Shown in pieces: positions 41,035 to 50,840 of a stretch of 64,000 nucleotides of DNA (position 1 is its first letter; each line of letters starts with the position of its first letter). Made by a program: the position numbers and the translations under genes. The notes below the pieces were generated by a model that was not told the origin of the DNA, did no database searches, and saw only the letters and a list, made by a program, of their open reading frames with translations. Location: contig NZ_OBMI01000001.1 in assembly GCF_900199185.1 (NCBI RefSeq), positions 434,001 to 498,000 of the forward strand. Reading direction: 5' to 3'. The DNA is from Sphingomonas guangdongensis (GTDB taxonomy: Bacteria; Pseudomonadota; Alphaproteobacteria; Sphingomonadales; Sphingomonadaceae).

Positions 41035-41219
41035 GATTTAGCAAAGCTAAATCGAGCCTAAAGCGCGGCCCGGCCGGCCTCGCTTAAGCGAGGGCCGACG
41101 ACGCGGCTTTGCCGCGGCGGGCCTCTCACCACCGCTGCTGCCGTCACGGGAGCAAGTCCCGTGACGTCGACCGGGCCTGTTGGCCCGTCGGCCGAGCTTG
41201 CGCGTGGCGGTGGCTCGGC
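41035..41219. repeat. Array of six consecutive short hairpins
   Basis: Between divergent genes lie: GATTTAGC/GCTAAATC around AAA (41035-41053); CCTCGCTTAAGCGAGG (41078-41093); CGCGGC/GCCGCG around TTT (41102-41116); GTCACGGGA/TCCCGTGAC around GCAAG (41143-41165); CGGGCC/GGCCCG around TGTT (41172-41187); and GCCGAGC/GCTCGGC (41191-41219). The stems differ in sequence, so this is an array of unrelated palindromes rather than one repeated unit. No convincing gene lies in it. Confidence 0.8.
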
Positions 41220-41288
41220 ATCGGCGCCCCACCGCCGCGCTGCGCCGCCGCGCTGCGTCATTCACAGGCTGTTCAATCCGCCGCCCCT

Positions 41289-41615
41289 ATGCCAACGCCC
41301 GACATGACGATGATTTCGGCCGTTTTCCTCCTGCTCGGCGCTCCGCCTGTGCCGCTTGCCGCGCTGCTGCCAGTGTCGCAGCACCGGCGCGGCGACCACG
41401 ACGACGCGCTGCACGCGCGCAAGCAGGGTCGCCTGCTCCCGGTGGGGGAGATCGAGCGACGGATCGTGCCGCAGATGCGCGGCGCCCGGTACATCGGGTT
41501 CGACTTCGATGCGGGCAGCGCGGTTTACACGCTGAAGTTCCTGCGCGAAGGGCATGTGATCTGGGTCAGTGTCGATGGCCGCTCGGGCACGGTGATCGGC
41601 CGCGCCGGCGGCTGA
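41289..41615 (+). CDS. Small exported PepSY-like protein
   Basis: This is about 108 residues from ATG 41289 (alternative starts at 41304 and 41310). A hydrophobic N terminus (MISAVFLLLGAPPVPLAALL) precedes a single PepSY-like unit: GRLLPVGEIERRIVPQMRG, IGFDFDAGSAVYTLKFL, IWVSVDGRSGTVIGRAGG. PepSY domains bind and inhibit peptidases or sense cations. The gene lies 28 nt before an OmpR-type regulator and a histidine kinase, an arrangement seen in cation- or envelope-stress modules. Confidence 0.78.
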   Translation: MPTPDMTMISAVFLLLGAPPVPLAALLPVSQHRRGDHDDALHARKQGRLLPVGEIERRIVPQMRGARYIGFDFDAGSAVYTLKFLREGHVIWVSVDGRSGTVIGRAGG

Positions 41616-41643
41616 GGCGGCGAACAAGGGGAGAAGAGCCGGG

Positions 41644-42321
41644 ATGCGCGTGCTGATCGTCGAGGACGAGCCAAATTTGGGCCAGCAGCTTCGCAACACG
41701 CTGGAGGGCGCGGGCTACGCCGTCGACCTCGCGACCGACGGCGAGGAAGGGCACTTTCTCGGCTCGACGGAGGAATATGACGCGATCATTCTCGACCTCG
41801 GCCTGCCGGAGGTCGACGGGCTGACGGTGCTCGATCGCTGGCGCAAGGAAGGGCGCGCAGCGCCCGTGCTGGTGCTGACCGCGCGGGACAGCTGGTCGGA
41901 CAAGGTGGCGGGGCTCGACGCGGGCGCGGACGATTACGTCGCCAAGCCGTTTCAGACGGAAGAACTGATCGCTCGGCTGCGCGCGCTGATCCGCCGCGCG
42001 TCCGGTAACGCCTCCGCCGAGCTGACCGCGGGCGACATCCGCCTCGACACGCGCTCGGGCAAGGTCACCCGCGCGGGCGAGCCGGTGAAGCTCACCGCGC
42101 AGGAGTACAAGCTGCTGAGCTACCTCCTCCACCACAAGGGCAAGGTGGTCAGCCGCACCGAGCTGATCGAGCACATCTACGACCAGGACTTCGACCGCGA
42201 TTCGAACACGATCGAGGTGTTCGTGACGCGCATCCGCAAGAAGCTCGGCCAGGACGTGATCACCACCATCCGCGGCCTCGGCTACAGCCTGGACGAGCCG
42301 GACGCGCGGCCCGCGGTGTGA
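41644..42321 (+). CDS. OmpR/PhoB-type response regulator
   Basis: This 225-residue protein has a receiver domain (1-120) with phosphorylation site Asp51 in AIILDLGLPEVDG and the conserved lysine in DDYVAKPF. A winged-helix DNA-binding domain follows (KVVSRTELIEHIYDQDFDRDSN, VFVTRIRKKLG, TIRGLGYSL). It probably responds to the downstream histidine kinase. A family 2 repeat of about 115 bp separates the two genes, unusual for a two-component pair. Confidence 0.96.
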   Translation: MRVLIVEDEPNLGQQLRNTLEGAGYAVDLATDGEEGHFLGSTEEYDAIILDLGLPEVDGLTVLDRWRKEGRAAPVLVLTARDSWSDKVAGLDAGADDYVAKPFQTEELIARLRALIRRASGNASAELTAGDIRLDTRSGKVTRAGEPVKLTAQEYKLLSYLLHHKGKVVSRTELIEHIYDQDFDRDSNTIEVFVTRIRKKLGQDVITTIRGLGYSLDEPDARPAV

Positions 42322-42348
42322 CGGGCGGACTTCGCCATCCATGCTCAA

Positions 42349-42462
42349 CCGTTTGTTTCGAGTAGCCGTCGAGCTTGTCGAGACGGCGTCTCGAGAAATC
42401 TTGAGCGCTGGGCCGACCTCTAGATACGCGCTCTCGACTACGCTCGATCGTTATTCGAGGCG
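42349..42462. repeat. Family 2 repeat between response regulator and kinase
   Basis: GTTTCGAGTAGCCGTCGAGC at one end and CTCGACTACGCTCGA with TTATTCGAGG at the other form eroded inverted arms. An inner TCGAGACGGCGTCTCGA palindrome is present. Confidence 0.7.
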
Positions 42463-42483
42463 ATTGATTGAAGGCGGGTGGAC

Positions 42484-43863
42484 ATGACCGACACCGCCAC
42501 CTTGCCAGATACCCCCCGCGCCTACGTCCGCGTGACCGGCTCGCTGTCGCGGCGCATGATCGTCATCGCGAGCGCGTGGATCATGGTGCTGCTTGCCGGC
42601 GGCGGCTTCCTGCTCGACCGGGTGCTCACGTCCGCGATCAGCACCTCGTTTGACGACCAGATCGGCTTTCTGCTCAACACCATGCTGGTGACGGCGGAGA
42701 TCGGGCCGGAAGGGGAAGTCCGCTTCAGCCGCGAGCTCGCCGACCAGCGCTTTCTGGAGCCCAACTCCGGCCTCTACTACCAGGTGAGCGGCGCGGGGTA
42801 CGAGACCTTTCCCTCCCGCTCGCTGTGGGACCGGACGCTCCGGGTCACGGGCTCCAAGGCGGACGTCGAACCGCGCCTCTACAACAGCACCGAGTTCCCG
42901 GGCGAGAAGCTGCGCGTGATCGAGCGCGACGTGCGCCTGCCGGGCTCGCCGGTGCGCTGGCGCTTCCAGGTCGCCGCCAGCCGTGCCCCGCTCGACGAGC
43001 AGATCCTGGTGCTGCGCCGCATCCTGGTGCGCAGCTTCGTGCTGCTCGGCTTCGGCCTGATCGTGATGGTCGCGCTCCAGACGCTCTACGGCCTCCGCCC
43101 GCTGCGCACGGTGCGCCTGCAGATCCAGCGAATGCGCGCGGGCAAGTCGACCCGGGTCGAGGGCGACATGCCGGCCGAGATCGCGCCGATGGTGGAGGAG
43201 CTGAACGGCCTCATCGCCCACAACGAGCGTCAGGCGGAGGAGGCGCGTCGCCACGCCGGGAACCTCGCCCACGCGCTCAAGACGCCGCTGACCGTCATCA
43301 TGAACGCCGCCGCGGCGGGCCAGGCGGACCTGTCCGCGACCGTGATCCGCGAGGCGCGAACGATGCGCCGGCAGGTCGACCACCACCTCGCCCGCGCCCG
43401 CGCAGTCGGCCGCCGCGGAAGCGCGCATAGCCGGGCGGCGGTGTGGCCGAGCGTCGAGGCGGTCGAGCGCGCGGTCGCCCGTCTTTATCCGAACGCCCGC
43501 ATCGACGTCGACGGTGCCAAGGACCTGCACGCGCACATCGAGCGACAGGACCTGGACGAGATCCTGGGCAATTTGGTCGAGAATGCCGCCAAGTACGGCG
43601 GCGGCAGCGTGTTCGTGACCGTTCGCGCCGAAGCCGGCTTCGTCGAGCTGATGGTCGAGGACGACGGCGCCGGCATTCCGGAGGCGGACCGCATCCGCAT
43701 CTTCGACCGCGGCGTCCGGCTTGATTCGGGAAAACCCGGCACCGGGCTCGGCCTCGCCATCGTCCGCGACGTGGCGGAGATCTACGAGGGCACCGTCAGC
43801 CTGGAGGAGAGCGAGGATCTGGGTGGGCTGCTCGTGCGCTTGCGGCTGCCGCTCGCGACCTGA
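42484..43863 (+). CDS. Membrane sensor histidine kinase
   Basis: This is 459 residues from ATG 42484 (GTG 42478 is also possible). Two membrane helices (about 24-45 and 180-200) flank a periplasmic sensor of about 130 residues. The phospho-accepting His263 is in GNLAHALKTPLTVIMN. The ATPase domain has NLVENAAKYGGG, DDGAGIPEADR and GTGLGLAIV. It pairs with the OmpR-type regulator before it. The PhoQ-like NLAHALKTPL box and the PepSY gene upstream suggest envelope or cation sensing; the signal is unknown. Confidence 0.95.
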   Translation: MTDTATLPDTPRAYVRVTGSLSRRMIVIASAWIMVLLAGGGFLLDRVLTSAISTSFDDQIGFLLNTMLVTAEIGPEGEVRFSRELADQRFLEPNSGLYYQVSGAGYETFPSRSLWDRTLRVTGSKADVEPRLYNSTEFPGEKLRVIERDVRLPGSPVRWRFQVAASRAPLDEQILVLRRILVRSFVLLGFGLIVMVALQTLYGLRPLRTVRLQIQRMRAGKSTRVEGDMPAEIAPMVEELNGLIAHNERQAEEARRHAGNLAHALKTPLTVIMNAAAAGQADLSATVIREARTMRRQVDHHLARARAVGRRGSAHSRAAVWPSVEAVERAVARLYPNARIDVDGAKDLHAHIERQDLDEILGNLVENAAKYGGGSVFVTVRAEAGFVELMVEDDGAGIPEADRIRIFDRGVRLDSGKPGTGLGLAIVRDVAEIYEGTVSLEESEDLGGLLVRLRLPLAT

Positions 43864-43889
43864 TGTCGCCCGGCGCAGGCCGCGTGACG

Positions 43890-44903
43890 TTACGCGGCCG
43901 CCCGAACCTCCACGTTCAGCTCCCGCATCACCGCCGCGGTGATCGCGAGGCTACGCTTGCGCGCGTCATGGTCGTGGATCGCACTCGTCACGATCAGCTC
44001 GTCCGCACCGGTCCGCTCGACGAAGGCGGCAATCTGCCGCGCGACCGTCTCCGCCGATCCGACCGCGGTGCACTGGAGCACATGGTCCAGCATTGCGGCC
44101 GCTGGGGGCAGCAGCGTGTCGCGATAGCCGGCGACGGGCGGCGGCAGCTTGATGCCCGTGCCGGTCGTGCGGATCGCGACGAACGCCTGTTGCTGCGAGG
44201 TCGCGAGCAGTTCCGCCTCGGCATCGGTGTCGGCCGCAACGACGTTGAACGCCGGCATGAAGTGCGGCCGCGTCAGCGCGGCCGACGGCCGGAAATCCCG
44301 GCGATAGATCGCCGCCGCCGCATCGAGCGCGTCGGGCGTGAAGTGCGATGCGAAGGCGTAGGGTAGCCCCAACATCGCCGCGAGCTGCGCGCCAAAGGTG
44401 CTCGACCCCAGCATCCACAGCTTGACGTCGGCCCCGCCGCCCGGCGTCGCGTGGATGCCGGTCTGGCCATCGTCGGCGAACAGGCTTTGCAGCTCCAGCA
44501 CGTCCTGCGGGAAGGCGTCCGGGCTCGTCTCCAGCGTGCGGCGCATCGCGCGCGCGACCCGCCCGTCTGACCCCGGCGCTCGGCCGAGACCCAGGTCGAT
44601 CCGCCCCGGAAACAGCGCGTCCAGCGTTCCGAACTGCTCGGCGATGACCAGCGGCGCGTGGTTTGGCAGCATGATCCCGCCGGCCCCGATCCGGATCGTC
44701 CGGGTCGCCGCGCCCAGGTGGCCGATCACCACCGCCGTCGCCGCGCTCGCGATCCCGGGCATGCCGTGGTGCTCCGCCACCCAGTAGCGGGTGTAGCCGA
44801 GCGCCTCGGCGTGGGCGGCGAGGTCGGCGGCGTTGCGCAGCGCCTGCGTCGCGGTGCCGTCCGCCAGAATGGGAACCAGGTCGAGGAAGGAGTAGGGTAG
44901 CAT
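43890..44903 (-). CDS. LLM-class flavin-dependent oxidoreductase (luciferase-like)
   Basis: This 337-residue protein starts at ATG 44903. It begins [13 protein letters not shown] and has the luciferase-like TIM-barrel phrases [45 protein letters not shown] and [17 protein letters not shown], matching the YhbW-like group. Such enzymes use reduced FMN supplied by a reductase. The divergent neighbour at 45037 is a flavodoxin-fold FMN-binding protein, a possible partner. No substrate can be named. Confidence 0.94.
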   Translation of the reverse strand: MLPYSFLDLVPILADGTATQALRNAADLAAHAEALGYTRYWVAEHHGMPGIASAATAVVIGHLGAATRTIRIGAGGIMLPNHAPLVIAEQFGTLDALFPGRIDLGLGRAPGSDGRVARAMRRTLETSPDAFPQDVLELQSLFADDGQTGIHATPGGGADVKLWMLGSSTFGAQLAAMLGLPYAFASHFTPDALDAAAAIYRRDFRPSAALTRPHFMPAFNVVAADTDAEAELLATSQQQAFVAIRTTGTGIKLPPPVAGYRDTLLPPAAAMLDHVLQCTAVGSAETVARQIAAFVERTGADELIVTSAIHDHDARKRSLAITAAVMRELNVEVRAAA

Positions 44904-45036
44904 GGCCGTGATGTGGGGATGCCCGCGCACGCCGAACAGGGGGCTTTGCTTCGCCGTACCGAAGCGCAGCTTGGCGGGAACGGCGGCGGCGCTGGGACGT
45001 CTTGGAACCTGATCCCTGTTATACCGGAGAACGACG

Positions 45037-45645
45037 ATGGCCCGCCTCAAGGCGCTTGCGCTCAACTGCTCGCTGAAGGCGAACGCCGCCGAGAAGAGCT
45101 CTACCGACGCGATGATCGCGGTGCTGAAAGGCGCGTTCGCCGAGCACGACGTGGAGATCACCGAGACGGTCCGCGTCGCCGCCTGCGAGATCAAGAACGG
45201 CGTGACCAGCAACGAGGGGCCGGACGACGACTGGCCGCTGCTCCGCTCCAAGATCCTGGCGCACGACATCCTGATCTTCGGCGGGCCGATCTGGATGGGC
45301 CAGATCAGCAGCGTCGCGAAGCGCGTGCTCGAGCGAATGGATGCGTTCCTGAGCGAGACCGACGAGGCCGGCCGCATGCCGAGCTACGGCAAGGTCGCGG
45401 TCGCGGCGATCGTCGGGAACGAGGACGGCGCGCATTTCTCCTCGGCGCAGCTGTTCCAGTCGCTCAACGACACCGGCTGGACCATCCCCGCGGTCGCGGC
45501 CTGTTACTGGGTGGGCGAGGCGATGGGCGACAAGGACTTCAAGGATTTCGCCGAGACGCCGGAGAAGGTCGAGAAGACCGCCAAGATGGTGGCGAGCAAT
45601 GCTGCCCACCTCGCCGGGTTGCTCAAGGACAGCCAGTATCCGTGA
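45037..45645 (+). CDS. NAD(P)H-dependent FMN reductase / flavodoxin-like fold protein
   Basis: This 202-residue protein has a flavodoxin-like opening ([15 protein letters not shown]) with a phosphate-binding region and a second FMN-binding loop [22 protein letters not shown]. The family reduces FMN or quinones using NAD(P)H. It is divergent from the luciferase-like gene with a 133-nt shared upstream region, so the two may be co-regulated as reductase and monooxygenase. Confidence 0.9.
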   Translation: MARLKALALNCSLKANAAEKSSTDAMIAVLKGAFAEHDVEITETVRVAACEIKNGVTSNEGPDDDWPLLRSKILAHDILIFGGPIWMGQISSVAKRVLERMDAFLSETDEAGRMPSYGKVAVAAIVGNEDGAHFSSAQLFQSLNDTGWTIPAVAACYWVGEAMGDKDFKDFAETPEKVEKTAKMVASNAAHLAGLLKDSQYP

Positions 45646-45649
45646 GGCC

Positions 45650-45675
45650 GTCACCCCAGCGTTCGCTGGGATGAC
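45650..45675. repeat. Family 1 repeat, single copy
   Basis: GTCACCCCAGCGTTCGCTGG followed by GATGAC is a single, nearly perfect palindrome. It fills the short gap between two convergent genes. Confidence 0.8.
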
Positions 45676-45676
45676 G

Positions 45677-46654
45677 TTACGGCACCAGCACCGTGCTCCC
45701 GCGCGTCTCGCCCGCCTCCAGCCCGCGGTGCGCGTCGGCAACCTGCTCCAGCGCAAAGGTCTGGCCGACCTCCGGCCGGATCGCGCCGCGCGCGAGCATG
45801 TCCCACACCGACGCGAACCCGGCCGCGCGCTCCTCTGCACTGGTGTAGTAATCGAACATGGTCGGGCGGGTGACGAACAGGGAGCCGTGCTGCGCCAGCG
45901 CCCCGAGCCCGATGCCGGTGACCGCGCCCGAGGCGTTGCCGAACGAGGCGATCAGCCCACGGCGCTTCGTCGCCTTCAGCGAGGCGTCCCAACTCGCCTG
46001 ACCGACCCCGTCGAAGACGACGTCGGCGCCGACTCCGCCGGTGATCTCGCGAACGCGGGCGGCGATGTCGTCCTGGCGGTGATCGAGCACATGGTCGGCA
46101 CCAGCCGCCAGCACGGCTTCCCCCTTCTCCGCCCCACCCGCAATGCCGATCACGGCCGCGCCGCGCGCCTTCAGCCAGCCGACCAGCAGATGCCCGACCC
46201 CGCCCGCCGCCGCCCAGACCAGCGCGCTCTGCCCCGCCGTCACGCGGGCGCAGCGATCGACCAGGAACTCGGTTGTTCCGCCCTTCAGCAGCAGCGCGGC
46301 TGCCGTTCGGTCATCGACCGTCTCGGGCAGCGCGATCAGCTCCGCCGCCGGCGCAATCCGCGCGGTCGCATATGCGCCACGGCTCGGGCCGAAGGTCCCG
46401 ACCCGGTCGCCGACGCTTACCCCGGTCACCTCCGGGCCGATTGCCTCGACCACCCCGACCGCCTCGGACCCGAGCGGCGCGGGCAGCGCGACCGGGTAGA
46501 GCCCGGAGCGATGATAGGTGTCGATGTAGTTCAACCCGACCGCGGTGTGGCGCAGCAGCACCTCGCCCGTGCCAGGCGCCGCCAGATCGACGTCGTGCCA
46601 TTCGATCACCTCCGGACCGCCGGTCCGCTCGATCCTTACCGCGCGTGCCTTCAT
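45677..46654 (-). CDS. Quinone oxidoreductase (zinc-free MDR family, QOR-like)
   Basis: This 325-residue protein opens MKARAVRIERTGGPEVIEW and has the QOR phrases VGLNYIDTYHRSGLYP, PLGSEAVGVVEAIGPEV and the nucleotide loop AAAGGVGHLLVGWLKARGA (AxxGGVG). No structural-zinc cysteine cluster is visible, typical of zeta-crystallin/QOR enzymes that reduce quinones with NADPH. It is convergent with the FMN reductase and follows the tamB end by gap only. Confidence 0.95.
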   Translation of the reverse strand: MKARAVRIERTGGPEVIEWHDVDLAAPGTGEVLLRHTAVGLNYIDTYHRSGLYPVALPAPLGSEAVGVVEAIGPEVTGVSVGDRVGTFGPSRGAYATARIAPAAELIALPETVDDRTAAALLLKGGTTEFLVDRCARVTAGQSALVWAAAGGVGHLLVGWLKARGAAVIGIAGGAEKGEAVLAAGADHVLDHRQDDIAARVREITGGVGADVVFDGVGQASWDASLKATKRRGLIASFGNASGAVTGIGLGALAQHGSLFVTRPTMFDYYTSAEERAAGFASVWDMLARGAIRPEVGQTFALEQVADAHRGLEAGETRGSTVLVP

Positions 46655-46670
46655 GCGACGTCCTCCATCC

Positions 46671-49600
46671 TCAGTAATCGCGCGACACGCGCACGTTGGC
46701 GCTCTGCCGCCCGATCGTCGAGATCGAGGAAAGCAGCGACAACCACCGCGTCACCTGAAACTCCAGCCGGGTCGCGGAGTATCCCTGCCCGTCGGAGATG
46801 ATCTCGGCATAGACCCGCCGCGTGAGATACTTGCCGGCCGCAATCGACGTTCCGGCACCCGTCTGCGGGTCGGCGGGCAGGATGCGCAAGCGGTCGAGCC
46901 CGGCCGCGCGCCGCACCGCGTTGATCGGATTGAGCCCGGTGCCGCCGTTCTGGAGCGCCGACACGGCGGCGGCGAGCTGCAGCGCCTCTGGCGCCGACAG
47001 GCTGGTGATGGAGGCGCCGAACAGCAGCCGCGACAGCAGCTCGTCCTCCGGTAGCGCGGGGACGGAGGAGAAGCCGATCTCAGGCTTCTCGGCGGTGCCG
47101 GTCACCCGGATGGTCGCGTTCAGCCCCTGCACGTTGGCATTGGCGGCGATGTCGAGCGCCGGGTTGGCGGGAACGCTTCCGTCGAAGCGGATGATCCCGC
47201 GCTCCAGCTCGAACTCGCGCCCGGCGAACTCATAGTCTCCGCGCACCAGGTTCATGCGGCCGGCGATCCGCGGGTTGGTCGGCTCCCCCGTGATCTTGAG
47301 CGCGCCCGACCAGATGCTGTCGAGCCCCAGCCCCCTCACCGTCATCGCATCCGCGATCCGGGCGTCGAGGTCGAGCCGCCAGGGATCGCGGACCTCCTCG
47401 TCGTCGTCGCCGCCGGGCACGTTCACTTCGCGGATGTTGAGCCGCGGCAGCGCCGCGACGGACGCGGCCTGACCCAGCCGATAGCGGCCGCGGGTCACCG
47501 TCACCTGGCCGGAGATGGTGCCGCCCGACCCGTCCGACTGGAAGCGCAGCGGCCCGCTGACGCTCGCGGCGATATCGTCGCGGCCGATCAGCTGCGCATC
47601 GGCCGCCTGCACCGACAGGTCGATGCCGAGCCCGCGGGGACCCGCGAAGTCGAACGCGCCGCTGCCGCTCACCCGGCCGCTGCCACCGTCCTGCGCGGTG
47701 AAGCGGTCGATCACCAGCCGCGAGCCGCCGAAGCGACCGCTCGCCGCGACATTGCGGAGCACGGTGCCGGTCACCGTGCTGTCGATCCGGGCATTGGTGG
47801 TGCGCAGCGACCCGCGGATTCGCGGCGCGGACAGCCGCCCGCTCACGTCCGCGCCGATCGCGACCGGGCCCGACAGGTCGAACAGCTCGACCCCGGTCAG
47901 CCGCCACAAGGTGTCGGCCGGGCCGCTGTAGCGTAGCTGCCCGACCAGCGGCGCTCCGGTCAGGCTCGCCGCGAGTCCGCCGTCCGCAAGCGGGGTCAGC
48001 AGCATCTGCCCGCGCCCGATCGTCTGCCCCCCGGACGCCATCACCGCGCGCACGCCGAGCCGGGTTCCGTCGAGCACTCCCGCGATCCCCAAGTCGATCG
48101 GCCTGGAGGAGAGCACCAGCCCGGCGCGCGAGAGCCCGCGCACGGTCATGTCGATCGCCCCGGTCGGGCGGGCATCGCTGCGGTCGACGTAGCGGAGCGT
48201 CCCGCTCGCGCTGCCGCCCAGCCCCAGCCCCGGATAGCCGAGGTCGAGCACCGACAACGGCATCCGCGCAAGACTCGCCTGCACCGCGACCTCCCCGGCC
48301 GTGAAGCGGCCGCCGACCTGCGCCTCGCCACCCGCGAAGCTCAGCCGTACACCCTCCAGCCGCCAGCCGTCGCCGTCGCGCGAAAGCACCGCCGGTTGGG
48401 TGAGCGCGATCGGGCGACGATCCACGGTGCCCTGCGCCCGGAGCACGTAGCGATCGGGCGCCACCGCGATCATCGACTGGATCGCGAACGCGCGGCCCCG
48501 ATTGCCGGCGATCGAGGCACGCACCTCGCCGACCCCGTCCGTCAGCGCGACGTTCGCCGCCAGCCGGCCGAGCGCAAGCCCGCCGTAGCGGAGCCCGTTG
48601 GCGGTCACCGTCGCCTCGATCCGGGTGCCGGCGGGGTCGAGCAGCACCGATCCCTCCACCCGCCCGCGCCGCACCCGCAGGCCGTTGTTGAACTGCGCCG
48701 CGCGGGCATCGAGCGCGAGGTCGATCCGCTGGACGCTGTTCTCCGGCCGCAGGTCGAGCGCGCCGGTGACGCCGCCGCCCGCGATCGCCAGCCGGCCGGC
48801 GAACCCACCCGGCACGATGTCGAGCGCCCCTCGCGCCTGGGTGCCCGCGACGTCGAGCCGAGCGACCTCGATCCGCGCGCCGCCGCCGCGCGGCAGCAGG
48901 ATCGCGCCCGCGCCGCTGAACGGTCCCAGCCGCGAGCCGCCGGCCGCGGTGAAGGCGAACCCTGCCGCGGTCGGATCGAGGTGCGCGCGCACGTCCGACA
49001 GGCCGAGCGCGGCCGCCGGGCTGCGGAACAGAAGGTCGATCGTCGGCCGCTCGATCCGCCCGTCGAGCCTGAGCGTCAGCGGCCCATAGGTCGCCTGGCT
49101 GCCCGCGCCTTCGAAGTGGAAGGTGCCGTCGCGGCGACGATAGCCGTTCCCCGACAGCCGTAGCGCGGGCGAGACCAGCCGCAGGTTGCGGAAGTAGAGC
49201 ACGCCGTCGGCGCCGCGCTCCAGTCCGGTCAGGATGCGCGGCAGCCCGCCGGTCAGCGAGCGGAAGAAGGCATTGTCGAGCCGCACCACGCTCGCCGCCC
49301 CCGTGCCCACCACGCGCGTGCCGCGGCCGTTCGGGCCCGGAACGACCGACAGCCGCGACTGCACGTCGACCAGCCCGATCCCGGGTATCAGGTAGCGACG
49401 CAGCCCGCCGGTCAGCCCCACGTCGTAGCGGCCGGTGCGCAGATCGACGAACAGGTCGATCGCGCCGCTCAGCCTGTCGGAGGTGAGGCGCAGCGCACTG
49501 CCGGTGAGGTCGCGCGTACTCACCTTCAGCGCGCCCGCCACCCGCAGATTGCGGAGGATCCCGCCCGCCACGTCGCCGACGCCGGTCACGCGCGCGGCGC

Positions 49601-50840
49601 TGAAGGTGATCGGCACCGTCACCGGGGCGGGCGACAGCCGCCCGCGTCCGCCTGCGCGCACGCCCTCGAACCCGGTACGATCAAAGGCGAAGCGATCGGC
49701 GCTCAGCCGGTAGTCGAACGCGGCACGCGCGAACGGCCCATCCAGGATAGCACGCAGCGCGATGCTCCGTCCGGTCATGTTGTTGAACAGCGCGGGGGGT
49801 TGCAGCAGCCGCGCGGCGATCCGGACGTTCCGGTAGCTGCTCTCGCCCAGATCCAGCTCGCCCGTCAGCTCGGCGGCGATCGCGGCCGAGCGCAGCGACA
49901 GCGTGCCGTCGAGCCGCCGGTTGGCGAGCGTCGCCGCCCCGCTCACCAGCACAAGCGGCGCGGTCAGCCGCTGCAGCTTGCCGCGCGTGATCGTGGCCGG
50001 CGCGATGCTTCCCGCCAGGCCGTAGCGGCCCTCGTCGACCGACAGCCGGACGTCGGCGATCCGCCGCCCGTCCGCGTCGAGGCGCGCCGCGCCCTGCCAG
50101 CGCCGCCAGTGCCCATCGCCGTGGACCTCCAGCGCGAGCGGCTGGGCGATCCCGGCGGCGCGCGAGAGCACGCCGCCCGCCGCACCGGCCGCGCTCACGT
50201 CCAGGTCGAAGCGGTTGCGATCGGGATCGGCATCGAGCCGCAGGCGGACGCGGTCGCTGCCCTGCGCCACCGCAGCCAGATCGACCAGCGCGCGACCGGC
50301 GCGCACGTCCGCGCGCCCGACGAGCGACGCGCGACGCACGCCGCCGGCGAGCGCGGGACCGAGCATCAGCCGATCGACCCGGAGTTCCCCCACCCGGATG
50401 TCGAAGGCGGGCAGGATCGCCCGCCGCCGGCCGCTCGGCCGCGTCCGCGGCAACCGCTCGAGCGTCGCGGCCGGCACGTGGAGCCGGCGGATGTCGAGCC
50501 GGTTCGACGCCCAGGCGAACGGCCGCCAGTCGAGCTCCGCGCGCGGCGCCCGGAACATCACCCCGTCCAGGTCGGCGATGCGCACGTCGATCAGCGTCGC
50601 CTTGCCGTACAGCGACCCCTCGATCCGGCCGATCGTGTAGCGCATCCCGTTGCCGGGCCGCAGCGCGGCGATGCGGTCGGCGACGAAGCGGTGGCCGAGC
50701 TGCGTATCGAGCAGCGCCGCCGCCGCGATCGCGGCCGCGACCAGCAGCAGCAGCGCGGTCAGCGTCCGCCGCAACCAGCGCCGCCGCGGTCGCTCCGCCG
50801 CGGTTGGCGGCGCCGCCTCTGCCTCGTCGGCCTCCGTCAA
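46671..50840 (-). CDS. tamB: Translocation and assembly module TamB
   Basis: This 1389-residue protein starts at TTG 50840. One N-terminal membrane helix (LRRTLTALLLLVAAAIAAAALL) is followed by a very long beta-rich region of AsmA/TamB repeats, and the C-terminal DUF490 domain ends GYSATRLEFQVTRWLSLLSSI. The C-terminal LRILPADPQTGAGTSIAAGKYL is typical. TamB spans the periplasm and, with TamA, helps insert outer-membrane proteins and may move phospholipids. It overlaps the tamA stop (TTGA). Confidence 0.95.
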   Translation of the reverse strand: MTEADEAEAAPPTAAERPRRRWLRRTLTALLLLVAAAIAAAALLDTQLGHRFVADRIAALRPGNGMRYTIGRIEGSLYGKATLIDVRIADLDGVMFRAPRAELDWRPFAWASNRLDIRRLHVPAATLERLPRTRPSGRRRAILPAFDIRVGELRVDRLMLGPALAGGVRRASLVGRADVRAGRALVDLAAVAQGSDRVRLRLDADPDRNRFDLDVSAAGAAGGVLSRAAGIAQPLALEVHGDGHWRRWQGAARLDADGRRIADVRLSVDEGRYGLAGSIAPATITRGKLQRLTAPLVLVSGAATLANRRLDGTLSLRSAAIAAELTGELDLGESSYRNVRIAARLLQPPALFNNMTGRSIALRAILDGPFARAAFDYRLSADRFAFDRTGFEGVRAGGRGRLSPAPVTVPITFSAARVTGVGDVAGGILRNLRVAGALKVSTRDLTGSALRLTSDRLSGAIDLFVDLRTGRYDVGLTGGLRRYLIPGIGLVDVQSRLSVVPGPNGRGTRVVGTGAASVVRLDNAFFRSLTGGLPRILTGLERGADGVLYFRNLRLVSPALRLSGNGYRRRDGTFHFEGAGSQATYGPLTLRLDGRIERPTIDLLFRSPAAALGLSDVRAHLDPTAAGFAFTAAGGSRLGPFSGAGAILLPRGGGARIEVARLDVAGTQARGALDIVPGGFAGRLAIAGGGVTGALDLRPENSVQRIDLALDARAAQFNNGLRVRRGRVEGSVLLDPAGTRIEATVTANGLRYGGLALGRLAANVALTDGVGEVRASIAGNRGRAFAIQSMIAVAPDRYVLRAQGTVDRRPIALTQPAVLSRDGDGWRLEGVRLSFAGGEAQVGGRFTAGEVAVQASLARMPLSVLDLGYPGLGLGGSASGTLRYVDRSDARPTGAIDMTVRGLSRAGLVLSSRPIDLGIAGVLDGTRLGVRAVMASGGQTIGRGQMLLTPLADGGLAASLTGAPLVGQLRYSGPADTLWRLTGVELFDLSGPVAIGADVSGRLSAPRIRGSLRTTNARIDSTVTGTVLRNVAASGRFGGSRLVIDRFTAQDGGSGRVSGSGAFDFAGPRGLGIDLSVQAADAQLIGRDDIAASVSGPLRFQSDGSGGTISGQVTVTRGRYRLGQAASVAALPRLNIREVNVPGGDDDEEVRDPWRLDLDARIADAMTVRGLGLDSIWSGALKITGEPTNPRIAGRMNLVRGDYEFAGREFELERGIIRFDGSVPANPALDIAANANVQGLNATIRVTGTAEKPEIGFSSVPALPEDELLSRLLFGASITSLSAPEALQLAAAVSALQNGGTGLNPINAVRRAAGLDRLRILPADPQTGAGTSIAAGKYLTRRVYAEIISDGQGYSATRLEFQVTRWLSLLSSISTIGRQSANVRVSRDY

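Noticed and set aside
41047..41265. Short Arg-rich reading frames over the hairpin array
   Set aside because: Low-complexity composition, no ribosome binding site, and the sequence is better explained by overlapping palindromes.
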